Positions 1-7,595 of a DNA stretch of 7,857 nucleotides are shown here, in pieces (the first letter of the stretch is position 1; each line of letters begins with the position of its first letter). Where the stretch lies: positions 1-7,857 of the forward strand of contig JAUWCP010000104.1 in assembly GCA_030609245.1 (NCBI GenBank), in the 5' to 3' direction. The stretch comes from Hyphomicrobium sp. (GTDB taxonomy: Bacteria > Pseudomonadota > Alphaproteobacteria > Rhizobiales > Hyphomicrobiaceae). The notes under the pieces are model-generated. The model searched no databases. It worked only from the letters and a program-made list of their open reading frames with translations, and was not told the DNA's origin. A program made the position numbers and the translations under genes.

Positions 1-110
1 CCAGGGTCGTGCCGGCGGTTGTGGACCTGATCGGCAAGTTGATGAACGTAAGCGCCGCAGATCGTAAGGCCGTTAGCGACAAAGCATTGGAGCTGGAACC
101 CCGCCGATGA
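1..110 (+). CDS. 3' end of an unidentified upstream gene (partial)
   Basis: A reading frame is open from base 3 to a TGA at 108-110 and encodes about 35 C-terminal residues ending in ALELEPRR. The start lies outside the window. Its stop overlaps the ATG of the RND adaptor in an ATGA arrangement, which strongly suggests a real gene cotranscribed and translationally coupled with the pump. The fragment has an amphipathic stretch (VVPAVVDLIGKLMN) followed by a charged tail, and no catalytic motif can be seen. A TetR/AcrR-type regulator, which often sits beside RND pumps, could end this way. That is a guess from context only, and the product cannot be identified from this piece. The coding call rests on the 4-bp overlap and the frame. 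Confidence 0.6.
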   Translation, partial: RVVPAVVDLIGKLMNVSAADRKAVSDKALELEPRR

Positions 111-1327
111 AAAAGCTCGTCATCGCATTGCTGGTCATGGCTGCAGTGGGCGCTGGCATCTACCTGGTGCCGCACTTGGCCACGTTCCAGCAATGGCGCG
201 CATCCGAACCAGCGGCCACCGGGACCGATGCGCCGGCTACGCCGCCGCCAGCGGTTTCCGTCGTCGAGGTTGTAACCACCGAATTCACCGAAACGGCCGT
301 GGTCTCCGGCTCGCTCGTGCCACGTGACGAAATACTCGTCACGCCCGAGGTCGAGGGATTTCGTGTGCTCGATCTAGGGGTTGACGAGAGCGACCGCGTC
401 AAGAAAGGCGATGTGCTGGCCACGTTGGTCAGCGAGTCGCTCGACGCACAGATCGCACAGAATGATGCCTCTTTGGCACGTGCAGACGCGGCCATCTCAC
501 GCGCTAGGAGCGAGATCGTGGCAGCGACCGCGCGGCTCGAGGAAGCAACGTCCGCGTTTGAGCGGGCCAAGCCGCTACAGAATTCCGGCTACCTTTCCAA
601 GAGCACCTTCGACCAGCGTGAGGCCGCCGCAACGGCCGCGCAAGCGCAGCTCGTCGCGACCCGCGACGGCCTAAAGCTTGCTCAGGCCGAAAAGGGGCAG
701 GTTGAGGCCCAACGTCGTGGGCTCGAATGGCGCCTCGCCAACACCAAAGTGACCGCGCCCGAAGATGGCCTTATCAGCCGGCGCGACGCGCGCATCGGCG
801 CGATGGCCTCGGCCTCGGCTGAACCGATGTTCCACATTGTCGCGCGCGGTGAGGTTGAGCTCGACGCAGAAGTGATCGAGACGGAGCTCGCGAGGATCCA
901 TGTGGGGCAGAAGGCGCGCATCGACGTCGCCGGCGTCGGCGAGGTAACCGGAACAGTTCGGCTCATCTCGCCGGAGATCAATGCGGACACGCGGCTGGGC
1001 CGGGTGCGCATCTTTCTCGGTGACGATCCTAAGCTTAGGATTGGCGGCTTCGCGCGTGGTGTGATCGACACCGCAGAAGCCCGCGGTCTGGCCGTGCCAA
1101 CGGCAGCCGTTGTGTTTGATAGCAGCGGCGCATTCGTACAGGTGGTTCGCGACGGCCGCGTAGAGCGGCGCGTCATCGAAACCGGACTAGTGGCCGCCGG
1201 CCTCGTCGAGGTGCGCGAGGGACTGGCGCTCGGCGATGTCGTTGTGGCCAAGGCCGGGACCTTCCTGCGCGATGGCGACGCGGTGCGTCCCGTCCACCCC
1301 AACTCCAAGATCAGTGAAGCCCGGTAA
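107..1327 (+). CDS. RND efflux periplasmic adaptor (HlyD/AcrA-type membrane fusion protein)
   Basis: This 406-residue protein should bridge the inner-membrane RND pump encoded next to it and an outer-membrane channel. Residues 4-22 form a hydrophobic N-terminal anchor or signal segment with no lipobox cysteine, so it is probably not a lipoprotein. A Pro/Ala-rich linker follows (33-50). The first lipoyl half lies around 75-110 (VTPEVEGFRVLDLGV ... DRVKKGDVLATL), an alpha-helical hairpin at about 112-210, the second lipoyl half at about 213-245 (TKVTAPEDGLISRR), then beta-barrel and membrane-proximal domains to about 395. The hairpin tip has R153, L157 and S164, matching the R-x3-L-x6-S pattern by which AcrA-like adaptors contact TolC-type channels. 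The ATG at 107 has a GGAA at 95-98, 8 nt upstream. The stop overlaps the permease start as TAATG. Family and role are clear; the substrate is unknown. Confidence 0.93.
   Translation: MKKLVIALLVMAAVGAGIYLVPHLATFQQWRASEPAATGTDAPATPPPAVSVVEVVTTEFTETAVVSGSLVPRDEILVTPEVEGFRVLDLGVDESDRVKKGDVLATLVSESLDAQIAQNDASLARADAAISRARSEIVAATARLEEATSAFERAKPLQNSGYLSKSTFDQREAAATAAQAQLVATRDGLKLAQAEKGQVEAQRRGLEWRLANTKVTAPEDGLISRRDARIGAMASASAEPMFHIVARGEVELDAEVIETELARIHVGQKARIDVAGVGEVTGTVRLISPEINADTRLGRVRIFLGDDPKLRIGGFARGVIDTAEARGLAVPTAAVVFDSSGAFVQVVRDGRVERRVIETGLVAAGLVEVREGLALGDVVVAKAGTFLRDGDAVRPVHPNSKISEAR
1026..1041. repeat. 16-bp perfect palindrome inside the RND adaptor gene
   Basis: The sequence ATCCTAAGCTTAGGAT is its own reverse complement with no spacer. 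It lies in the codons for DPKLRI of the adaptor and uses cct, ctt and agg, which are uncommon choices beside the G/C-ending codons of the surrounding gene. It could be a protein-binding site or simply chance. Confidence 0.5.
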
Positions 1328-4300
1328 TGCGCCTCAATATCTCCGCGTGGGCTATTCGCAAGCCCGTTCCTTCGATCCTGCTATTCGTGGTGTTGACGTT
1401 GCTCGGCATCATGAGCTTTGCCACCCTGCCGGTGACCCGCTTCCCGAACATTGATGTGCCGGTGGTCTCGATAACGATCACGCAGTCGGGTGCAGCGCCG
1501 GCCGAACTCGAAACCCAGGTGACCCGAGAGGTCGAGGACGCCGTCGCCAACATTGCTGGTGTCAAGCACATCTTCTCGACGCTGACCGACGGTCGGTCTT
1601 CAACCGCGGTCGAGTTTCGGCTTGAGATTGATCAGGACCGGGCCCTCAACGACGTCAAGGACGCGATCGACGAGATCCGCACCGATCTACCACGCACCAT
1701 TGACGAACCGATCATCAAGCGTATCGACGTCGAAGGCCAATCGATCATATCCTTTGGGGCATCATCGCCGGGTATGACATTGGAGCAGCTCTCCTGGCAC
1801 GTCGATGACGTGATTAAGCGCAAGCTCCAAGGCGTCAAGGGCGTCGGCCGGGTGGAGCGCTACGGTGGTGTCGATCGCGAGATTCGCGTCTTGCTTGATC
1901 CCGACCGGCTATTGGCATTCGGCATCACAGCGGCCGAAGTGAACAACCAGGTGCGGGCCACCAACGTTGATTTGGGCGGCGGCCGTGGCGAGATCGGCGG
2001 CCAGGAGCAAGCGATCCGCACACTAGCGAGTGCGCACCGCGTAGAGGATTTGGCCGAGACCAAGATCGTTATCCCGGGCGGGCGCGAGGTTAGGCTCAAA
2101 GACCTCGGCCGCGTCATCGATGATGCCAGCGAGCAGCGCTCGTTTGCTCGCCTCAATGGCGAGCCCGTAGTGACATTTGCCGTGTTCCGCTCCAAGGGAG
2201 AGAGTGAGCTTTCCGTTGCCGAGGTGGTGGAAGCAAACCTTAACGAGCTGCGGGCGCAGTACCCCGAAGTACACCTCACCAAAATCGATGATGCCGTGGC
2301 CTATACGCTCGGCAACTATCACTCCGCGATGGAGACACTGATCGAAGGCGCCATCCTCGCAGTCCTTGTGGTGCTGCTCTTCCTGCGAAATATCCGCGCA
2401 ACTCTGATTACCGCGATCGCGCTCCCCCTGTCTGCAATCCCGACATTTTGGGCGATGTCCATCATGGGCTTTTCGCTCAATCTCGTCACCCTTCTCGGTA
2501 TCACGCTCGTGACCGGCATTCTCGTCGACGACGCCATCGTCGAGATCGAGAACATCGTACGCCACATGCGTCGGGGAAAATCGCCTTATCGCGCGGCGCT
2601 CGAGGCCGCCGACGAGATTGGCCTGGCCGTGATTGCCATCTCGCTCACCATCATCGCCATCTTCACACCGGTGTCGTTCATGGGCGGCATCGCCGGGCAA
2701 TACTTCAAGCAGTTCGGCCTGACGGTCGCTGTCGCGGTATTGTTTTCGCTTTTGGTCGCGCGCCTCATCACCCCGATAATGGCGGCCTACTTCTTGCGGC
2801 CGATCCCCGAAAAGACGGAAGGCGAGGGGCTCGTAATGCGGGCCTACATAGGTTTCCTGCAGGCAACGCTCAAGGTGCGCTATCTCACGCTGATTGCGGG
2901 TATCGCACTATTCACCGCTTCCATCTATGCCACCACGCTGCTGCCGACCGGCTTCATGCCTGACGCGGATACCTCGCGCATCGTCGTCTCCGCTGAGCTG
3001 CCGCCGGGTGCAACGCTGGAGGATACGCGCGCCACGACAGATCGCATGGTCAAGACGCTACGGGCCATCCCCGAGGTCAAGAGCGTGTTCGCGCTCGGCG
3101 GTACCACTCCGACGGGAAAACTGGATATTCGCAAGGCCGCGCTTTACATCCACCTCGTGCCCAAGACGGAGCGCAAGCTGACGCAAAAGCGGCTTAAGGG
3201 CATCATCTCAAGAAAGCTCGCTGACATCCCCGACACGCGTGCCTGGTACGTCAATGAGCGGGGAGAGCGCGAGCTGTCATTTTCCGTCCTGTCGCAGGAC
3301 GGGGACCAACTCAGCGAAGCGGTTGGCAAGCTGGAGGGGGCCTTGCGCCACGTCCCTGGCTTTAACAACGTCGCAGCCGACGCGTCCATTAGCCGCCCCG
3401 AACTGCGCGTGGTGCCGAGGTTCGATGCCGCCGCGCGGCTTGGCGTCTCTCCCAATAAGATCGCCGAGACAATTCGGGTCGCAACGATTGGCGATATCGA
3501 CGCCAACTTAGCGAAGTTTAACGCGGGCGATCGTTTGGTGCCCATTCGCGTTCAGATCGATGAGCACGCGCGCGCGGACCTGCAACGGCTGAAAAACCTG
3601 CGCGTGACCAGCACAACCGGCAAGGCGATCCCGCTCGTAGCTGTCGCTGATATTACTTTTGGGCGCGGGCCCGGCTCGATCAACCGTTACGATCGCGAGC
3701 GCCGGGCCGTGATCGGTGTTGATCTCGTGTCTCGCTATGCGCTGAGCAGTGCGCGTGAGAAATTCTTGGAGGTGGTCGAGGACCAAGAGCTCCCGCAGGG
3801 CGTGCACCTACAGCCTGCGGGCGACGCGGAGATCCAGGACGAAATCGCCACCGGTTTTATGATGGCGATGGTCACGGGGCTCATGCTCGTATTCGGCCTG
3901 CTCGTTCTGTTGTTCGGCAGCGCGGTCCAACCGGTGACGATAATGTTGTCGTTGCCGTTGTCGTTCGGCGGCGTGGTGCTCGCGCTATTGCTGACCAACA
4001 ACCCCGTCAGCCTGCCGGTCTACATCGGTCTTTTGATGCTTATGGGCATCGTGACGAAGAACGCGATCATGCTCGTCGATTTCGCGATCGAGGCAGTGGC
4101 CAGGGGCGTCGATCGCATCGAGGCGGTGATCGATGCTGGGCGCAAGCGTGCGCGGCCCATCGTCATGACAACGCTCGCCATGGTCGCGGGCATGTTTCCG
4201 AGCGCGCTCGCGTATGGAGAAGGCGGCGAGTTCCGCTCACCGATGGCGATCGCGGTGATCGGCGGACTGCTCGTATCAACCGTCTTGTCGCTCATCTTCG

Positions 4301-4488
4301 TTCCATCGTTCTACACTGTGACGGACGACGTCGGTCGCGTGCTTTGGCGCATCTTCGGGCGTTTCGTCGGGCCGACTGATGAGCCTGACGCGCTACTTAC
4401 GGAGACGGTGGCGGCCAAGGATGGCGAGAAGGAAACCGGCCCGGCGCACCCGCCGCGCTCAGTCCCACCTGCAATCGCCGCGGAATAG
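1327..4488 (+). CDS. RND efflux permease, HAE1 family (AcrB/MdtB-like)
   Basis: A full-length (1053 residues) inner-membrane proton/drug antiporter expected to work as a trimer with the adaptor encoded just upstream. TM1 spans about 14-34 and is followed by a large periplasmic loop (about 35-335). TM2-TM6 lie within about 336-485 and TM7 at about 519-540. A second large periplasmic loop runs from about 541 to 843, and TM8-TM12 from about 844 to 998. TM4 carries the paired aspartates D401 and D402 (GILVDDAIVEIEN), and TM10 has K911 (GIVTKNAIMLVDF). R941 and T948 (RARPIVMT) match the AcrB relay residues Arg971 and Thr978, so proton coupling looks intact. The start overlaps the adaptor stop (TAATG) with only a weak ribosome site, implying translational coupling. 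The C-terminus has a hydrophilic cytosolic tail of about 55 residues rich in Pro, Glu and Ala. The substrate cannot be read from sequence. Confidence 0.96.
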   Translation: MRLNISAWAIRKPVPSILLFVVLTLLGIMSFATLPVTRFPNIDVPVVSITITQSGAAPAELETQVTREVEDAVANIAGVKHIFSTLTDGRSSTAVEFRLEIDQDRALNDVKDAIDEIRTDLPRTIDEPIIKRIDVEGQSIISFGASSPGMTLEQLSWHVDDVIKRKLQGVKGVGRVERYGGVDREIRVLLDPDRLLAFGITAAEVNNQVRATNVDLGGGRGEIGGQEQAIRTLASAHRVEDLAETKIVIPGGREVRLKDLGRVIDDASEQRSFARLNGEPVVTFAVFRSKGESELSVAEVVEANLNELRAQYPEVHLTKIDDAVAYTLGNYHSAMETLIEGAILAVLVVLLFLRNIRATLITAIALPLSAIPTFWAMSIMGFSLNLVTLLGITLVTGILVDDAIVEIENIVRHMRRGKSPYRAALEAADEIGLAVIAISLTIIAIFTPVSFMGGIAGQYFKQFGLTVAVAVLFSLLVARLITPIMAAYFLRPIPEKTEGEGLVMRAYIGFLQATLKVRYLTLIAGIALFTASIYATTLLPTGFMPDADTSRIVVSAELPPGATLEDTRATTDRMVKTLRAIPEVKSVFALGGTTPTGKLDIRKAALYIHLVPKTERKLTQKRLKGIISRKLADIPDTRAWYVNERGERELSFSVLSQDGDQLSEAVGKLEGALRHVPGFNNVAADASISRPELRVVPRFDAAARLGVSPNKIAETIRVATIGDIDANLAKFNAGDRLVPIRVQIDEHARADLQRLKNLRVTSTTGKAIPLVAVADITFGRGPGSINRYDRERRAVIGVDLVSRYALSSAREKFLEVVEDQELPQGVHLQPAGDAEIQDEIATGFMMAMVTGLMLVFGLLVLLFGSAVQPVTIMLSLPLSFGGVVLALLLTNNPVSLPVYIGLLMLMGIVTKNAIMLVDFAIEAVARGVDRIEAVIDAGRKRARPIVMTTLAMVAGMFPSALAYGEGGEFRSPMAIAVIGGLLVSTVLSLIFVPSFYTVTDDVGRVLWRIFGRFVGPTDEPDALLTETVAAKDGEKETGPAHPPRSVPPAIAAE

Positions 4489-4502
4489 CTGCCAAATACA
4501 CT

Positions 4503-4527
4503 TCGGGCGGCCGAAGCGGCCGCCCGA
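4503..4527. terminator. Hairpin between convergent operons, probable bidirectional terminator
   Basis: A perfect dyad has 11-bp arms (TCGGGCGGCCG at 4503-4513 and its complement at 4517-4527) around an AAG triloop. It lies 15 bp after the RND permease stop and 36 bp beyond the ABC adaptor stop, which faces it from the other side. The stem is almost entirely G/C. The following bases are only weakly T-rich on either strand (gtttg on +, agtgtattt on -), so it is not a textbook intrinsic terminator, but the position between two converging operons supports a shared role. Confidence 0.75.
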
Positions 4528-4562
4528 GTTTGATCAAATCCGCATCGATGATTGTGTGTCGG

Positions 4563-5675
4563 TTAGTTCATCGTCGCGGCCGTCGCGGCGGCCGTTTCGT
4601 GTTTGAAAAACACATCGACACGCATGCCGGTTAGCAACGGCGGCAGACCATCGAGATCGATGACAGCCTCGAGAACCTCAACGTCATTGGGACGACGGGG
4701 ACCGCGCGTAGCAATGCGCGGCGTTGAGAGCGACTGCGCAACCGAACTCACCCGTCCCGTGAAATCCTGGTCGGGGAACGCATCTGCGCGAACGACCGCA
4801 CGTTGACCAACACGGATCTTCGCTGCGTCACGCTCTTCCACTTCTGCGCGAACCTTCATTCTTGCGAGATCGCCGAAAATAAGCAGCGTGTTTCCTGGCG
4901 ACGGGACGGCGACCTCGCCCTCCTTGGCGATTAGATTGAGAACCGTGCCATCGAAGGGCGCACGGATCCGCGTGCGCTCCACGGCGATCTCAGCAGCTGA
5001 CAACTCGGCGCGCGCAATTGCGAGGCCCGATTCCAGGCGCGTCGCCAATGGCATACCCGTTTTCGCATTCACAGTCGCCAATTCGGCGCGCTCGTCGGTC
5101 AGCTTCTTCTTGGCATCCGTCAGTTCGGATCGCGCGTCGTCCACGGCCTCCTGCGTGCGCATGCCAACGCGCCGCTCTGCCAACACATCGTCGAATGCCT
5201 GACGCGCACCAAACACAGCGCGCTCCGCCGAAGCGACCGCGTCCTCTGCGGCGCGACGGTCATCAGCGAGCCCCTTGACGTTCTCCTCGTCGCGCTCACG
5301 CACGCGCACGTCAGCTTCTGCGGACGCGGCCGCCACTTTCGTGAGGGCCTCCTCATCATTGAGACGGATGAGGAGATCGCCACCCTTGACGCGATCGTTT
5401 ACATCAATTCCGACCAATTCGATCTTGCCAGGCACTTCAGCAGTAATCCGCACCTCACCGCTCTGCGGCTCGACACGACCAGTCGCTGAAGCGGCCCACG
5501 TGGGCCGCCGCGCCGATTTCTCAGCGGCGGAATCCGGCGCCTTCTCTGATGCCGTCTGGGCTTTATCCTCCGCAACAACCGGCCCCCAGGAGCCGTTATT
5601 GACGTAAACACCAATGGCGATCGCCAAGATGCCGGCGATGCCGAGAGTAACAACAGTGGAGTTGACCTTAACCAT
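4563..5675 (-). CDS. ABC exporter periplasmic adaptor, DevB-like (HlyD family)
   Basis: This 370-residue adaptor should link the ABC permease and ATPase of the same operon to an outer-membrane channel. A membrane anchor lies at about residues 8-25, followed by a charged Ala/Lys/Glu-rich linker (35-57). The first lipoyl half is at 64-106 (RITAEVPGKIELVGI ... RVKGGDLLIRL), a long coiled-coil hairpin at about 107-233 and the second lipoyl half at 234-268 (RTRIRAPFDGTVLNLI). The beta-barrel follows, with the segment NDVEVLEAVIDLDGL at 330-344 typical of DevB-type adaptors. The frame is open 30 codons further upstream, but I chose the ATG at 5673-5675: it directly precedes the anchor, has a GGAAGG site, and overlaps the ATPase stop by 8 bp. 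The hairpin tip lacks the R-x3-L-x6-S motif; the aligned positions are D163, E167 and T174. It is last in the operon and ends near a hairpin. The family is clear, the DevB assignment is probable and the cargo unknown. Confidence 0.92.
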   Translation of the reverse strand: MVKVNSTVVTLGIAGILAIAIGVYVNNGSWGPVVAEDKAQTASEKAPDSAAEKSARRPTWAASATGRVEPQSGEVRITAEVPGKIELVGIDVNDRVKGGDLLIRLNDEEALTKVAAASAEADVRVRERDEENVKGLADDRRAAEDAVASAERAVFGARQAFDDVLAERRVGMRTQEAVDDARSELTDAKKKLTDERAELATVNAKTGMPLATRLESGLAIARAELSAAEIAVERTRIRAPFDGTVLNLIAKEGEVAVPSPGNTLLIFGDLARMKVRAEVEERDAAKIRVGQRAVVRADAFPDQDFTGRVSSVAQSLSTPRIATRGPRRPNDVEVLEAVIDLDGLPPLLTGMRVDVFFKHETAAATAATMN

Positions 5676-6420
5676 GCGCCTTCCGTCTCTTTGTGAGATC
5701 TGCAATTTCGGGGGCATCCAAGCCCTCCGGCCGGCGCTCTTCGCCGACGATCCGCCCGTCCTCAATTCGCACGACCCTGTCGGCGTAACTCAGCGTCCGG
5801 GGATCGTGCGTGACCGCAAGGACGCTGCGGCCTTGTTCTTTTGCAATTCTTGCCAATAACGCCATGACGGCGTGGCCGTTCTCGCTGTCGAGTGACGCCG
5901 TCGGCTCATCGGCCAGCACGATCGAAGGCGAACTCGCGATGGCGCGCGCCACCGCAACACGCTGCTGCTCACCACCACTCAAGTTCCCAGGGTAGCTCTT
6001 GAGGCGATAACCGAGCCCGACGTCTCGTAGCACCTCTTCGGCGCGGTTCGCCGCAGGGAAGCCTTTCTGGCCCCGCACATCAAGCGCGATGCGCACGTTC
6101 TCGAGTGCCGTAAGCGTCGGGAACAAGTTGTAGGACTGGAAGACGAAGCCCATGTGCTCGCGGCGCAGATTCGCCAGCGCTTCGGGCGACAGCCGGTCGG
6201 TGGATTGACCGGCAATCTTCAGCGTTCCCGCCGTCGGTGTCAGAATGCAGCCCAAGATCGACAAAAGCGTCGTCTTACCACTGCCCGAAGGCCCCATGAG
6301 CAACGTCAACTCGCCGGGAACCAGGGAGAGGCTGACGCCCTTCAGAGCGCGAACCATTGCGGCACCGTGGCCCAGGTCCTTCACAATGTCTTTGGCTTCT
6401 AGGACAGGTTTGCTGGTCAT
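5668..6420 (-). CDS. ABC exporter ATP-binding protein, DevA/LolD/MacB-type
   Basis: A 250-residue cytoplasmic nucleotide-binding subunit that powers the FtsX-like permease encoded just upstream. The ATPase motifs are complete: Walker A GPSGSGKT at 43-50, Q-loop Q95 (FVFQSYNLF), signature LSGGEQQR at 147-154, Walker B IVLADEPT at 167-174, D-loop SLD at 176-178 and switch histidine H205. The layout (LKGVSLSLVPGE before Walker A, then MGFVFQSYNLFPTLTALENV) is that of the MacB/LolD/DevA group, whose members pair with four-helix permeases and periplasmic adaptors. The frame extends 23 codons further upstream, but that part is read through the permease 3' end and does not resemble the family. The ATG at 6418-6420 overlaps the permease stop as ATGA and gives the usual length. 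Family certain; LolD-like lipoprotein release is less likely because an adaptor gene follows. Confidence 0.95.
   Translation of the reverse strand: MTSKPVLEAKDIVKDLGHGAAMVRALKGVSLSLVPGELTLLMGPSGSGKTTLLSILGCILTPTAGTLKIAGQSTDRLSPEALANLRREHMGFVFQSYNLFPTLTALENVRIALDVRGQKGFPAANRAEEVLRDVGLGYRLKSYPGNLSGGEQQRVAVARAIASSPSIVLADEPTASLDSENGHAVMALLARIAKEQGRSVLAVTHDPRTLSYADRVVRIEDGRIVGEERRPEGLDAPEIADLTKRRKAHG
5679..5684 (-). promoter_or_regulatory. Ribosome binding site fixing the ABC adaptor start
   Basis: On the - strand, GGAAGG lies 3 nt before the ATG at 5675, with its GGA core 6 nt away. It sits inside the 3' end of the ATPase gene. It supports this ATG over the in-frame start 30 codons upstream, which would put a hydrophilic Arg-rich stretch ahead of the membrane anchor. 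Confidence 0.65.
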
Positions 6421-7547
6421 CGATTGAATACCACCGCAGGATCGATCTTCATGACCTTGAAGATTGCCGCAAGCGCCGAGATTGCGCACATGCCGACGGT
6501 GAGCGTGAACAACCAGAATGCTAAGCCGGGCGTCATAACCAGTGGCAATACGCTGCCTTGGCTGAGCCAGAGAATGCCGAGCGCCACGGTCATGCCGAGG
6601 ATATACCCCATCACTGCGCTCAAGCCCGCTTGCATGAGAATGACTCGTTGAATATAGCCCGACGACGATCCTAAAGCACGCAAGGTCGCGAACTCGTTCA
6701 GATGGTCTTTCGTGCTGGAGTAGAGGGTCTGCGCGACGATCACCGTGCCAACCAGGCTACCCAGCAAGGCACCGCCAATAAGCGCCACACCGGCGCCCGT
6801 GCGGAACAGCCACTGCTTCAGGCTGCGATTTCGAAACTCTTCCTGCGTCAGGACCTCGGCCCCGTCCAGGCGCCTGCGCAAATCTTGCTGCACTGCACTC
6901 AGTTCGGCTCCGGGCTCAAGTTGAACAAGGTAGAACGTCGTTCGCTCGCCGTCGACGCCGATCAAACTCCGCGCGCGGTTCAAGGTTGTGTAGGCATAGG
7001 GCGCCTGGGTGAAGGAGCGCACGCCGTCCGTCAACGCACGCACGCGTACGCGGCCCATAGCGATCTGAGAGGTATCACCGATACCGCTGATGCCGAGATC
7101 CTTGAGGTAGGTCCGATCGACGGCGACCGATTCCGGCGCCTTGATATCCTCCCAAGTGCCGTCCACTAGCGCCCATGGTTCAAGACCGCCATCCTCCGCG
7201 TCGGTGCCGACAATCACCACACGCGTGCTGCCCCCTGCCGGCTTGCGCCACTCGGCGAATTTCACGATCAGCGGAATAACGGCTTTAACGCCAGGGGTGG
7301 CCAACGCCTGGTGGCGCTCGCGCGGTGTCAGAAGCAGGCCACCGTCTTCAAAGCTCTTGGCTCCATAGGTGGTGATCCACAGGTCGGCCTTGGCGTGATC
7401 GATGTGTGCCGTAATCATGTAGCTCGATCCAAGATAGAGGCCGAGCTGCACAGCAACGAGCACAATCGCGAATAGAATTCCAACGAGCGTCACCGCCAAA
7501 CGGACGCGATCATGGAATAAGTTGCGAATGGCAAGCGTCAAGGTCAT
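6417..7547 (-). CDS. ABC exporter permease, DevC-like FtsX/MacB fold
   Basis: A 376-residue inner-membrane permease and first gene of the ABC operon. TM1 lies at about residues 17-40, followed by a periplasmic domain of roughly 210 residues (about 41-250). Three further membrane helices lie at about 253-275, 303-328 and 341-363. The cytosolic segment between TM2 and TM3 (STKDHLNEFATLRALGSSSGYIQ) is the FtsX-family region that contacts the ATPase, and the protein ends with the family-typical KIDPAVVF. The N-terminus (LAIRNLFHDRVRLAVTLVGI) and the length resemble DevC, the permease of the cyanobacterial glycolipid exporter, more than MacB, which has its ATPase fused. The ATG at 7547 has a TGGAA 7 nt upstream, and the stop overlaps the ATPase start by 4 bp. 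Gene order is permease-ATPase-adaptor, unlike the devBCA order in cyanobacteria. Cargo unknown; a lipid, glycolipid or peptide is possible. Confidence 0.92.
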   Translation of the reverse strand: MTLTLAIRNLFHDRVRLAVTLVGILFAIVLVAVQLGLYLGSSYMITAHIDHAKADLWITTYGAKSFEDGGLLLTPRERHQALATPGVKAVIPLIVKFAEWRKPAGGSTRVVIVGTDAEDGGLEPWALVDGTWEDIKAPESVAVDRTYLKDLGISGIGDTSQIAMGRVRVRALTDGVRSFTQAPYAYTTLNRARSLIGVDGERTTFYLVQLEPGAELSAVQQDLRRRLDGAEVLTQEEFRNRSLKQWLFRTGAGVALIGGALLGSLVGTVIVAQTLYSSTKDHLNEFATLRALGSSSGYIQRVILMQAGLSAVMGYILGMTVALGILWLSQGSVLPLVMTPGLAFWLFTLTVGMCAISALAAIFKVMKIDPAVVFNR

Positions 7548-7554
7548 TGAACGG

Positions 7555-7558
7555 TTCC
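7555..7558 (-). promoter_or_regulatory. Ribosome binding site of the ABC permease
   Basis: GGAA on the - strand lies 7 nt before the ATG at 7547. It supports that start for the first gene of the ABC operon; the N-terminus it gives (MTLTLAIRNLF) is what this permease family normally has. Confidence 0.6.
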
Positions 7559-7589
7559 AGTGTACTCGAGGATATGCGGCAGACCGTGC

Positions 7590-7595
7590 ATCATA
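7590..7595 (-). promoter_or_regulatory. Candidate -10 element for the ABC operon
   Basis: TATGAT on the - strand matches the TATAAT consensus at five of six positions and would give a leader of about 35 nt before the ATG at 7547. No good -35 is found at 17 bp; the nearest is TTAACC with a 19-bp spacer. The dyad GATGGTCCATC directly adjoins it upstream, so a regulated promoter is possible. Confidence 0.3.

Noticed and set aside
682..1308. 208-codon open frame on the - strand opposite the RND adaptor
   Set aside because: Its Ser/Arg/Thr/Pro-rich composition is typical of the antisense of a high-G+C gene, and the + strand encodes a clear adaptor.
2023..2700. 225-codon open frame on the - strand opposite the RND permease
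   Set aside because: It is rich in His, Asp, Gly and Arg with no family features, and lies wholly inside the conserved permease gene.
4570..4600. G/C-rich near-repeats (ggccgtcgcggcggcc) near the 3' end of the ABC adaptor gene
   Set aside because: These are Ala/Thr codons at the C-terminus of the adaptor. The symmetry is imperfect and explained by composition.
5676..5765. N-terminal extension of 30 residues on the ABC adaptor
   Set aside because: It lies entirely inside the ATPase gene, is Arg/Gly-rich, and precedes the membrane anchor. The ATG at 5675 has a ribosome site.
6421..6489. N-terminal extension of 23 residues on the ABC ATPase
   Set aside because: It is read through the permease 3' end and does not match the family N-terminus. 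The ATG at 6420 fits the ATGA overlap.
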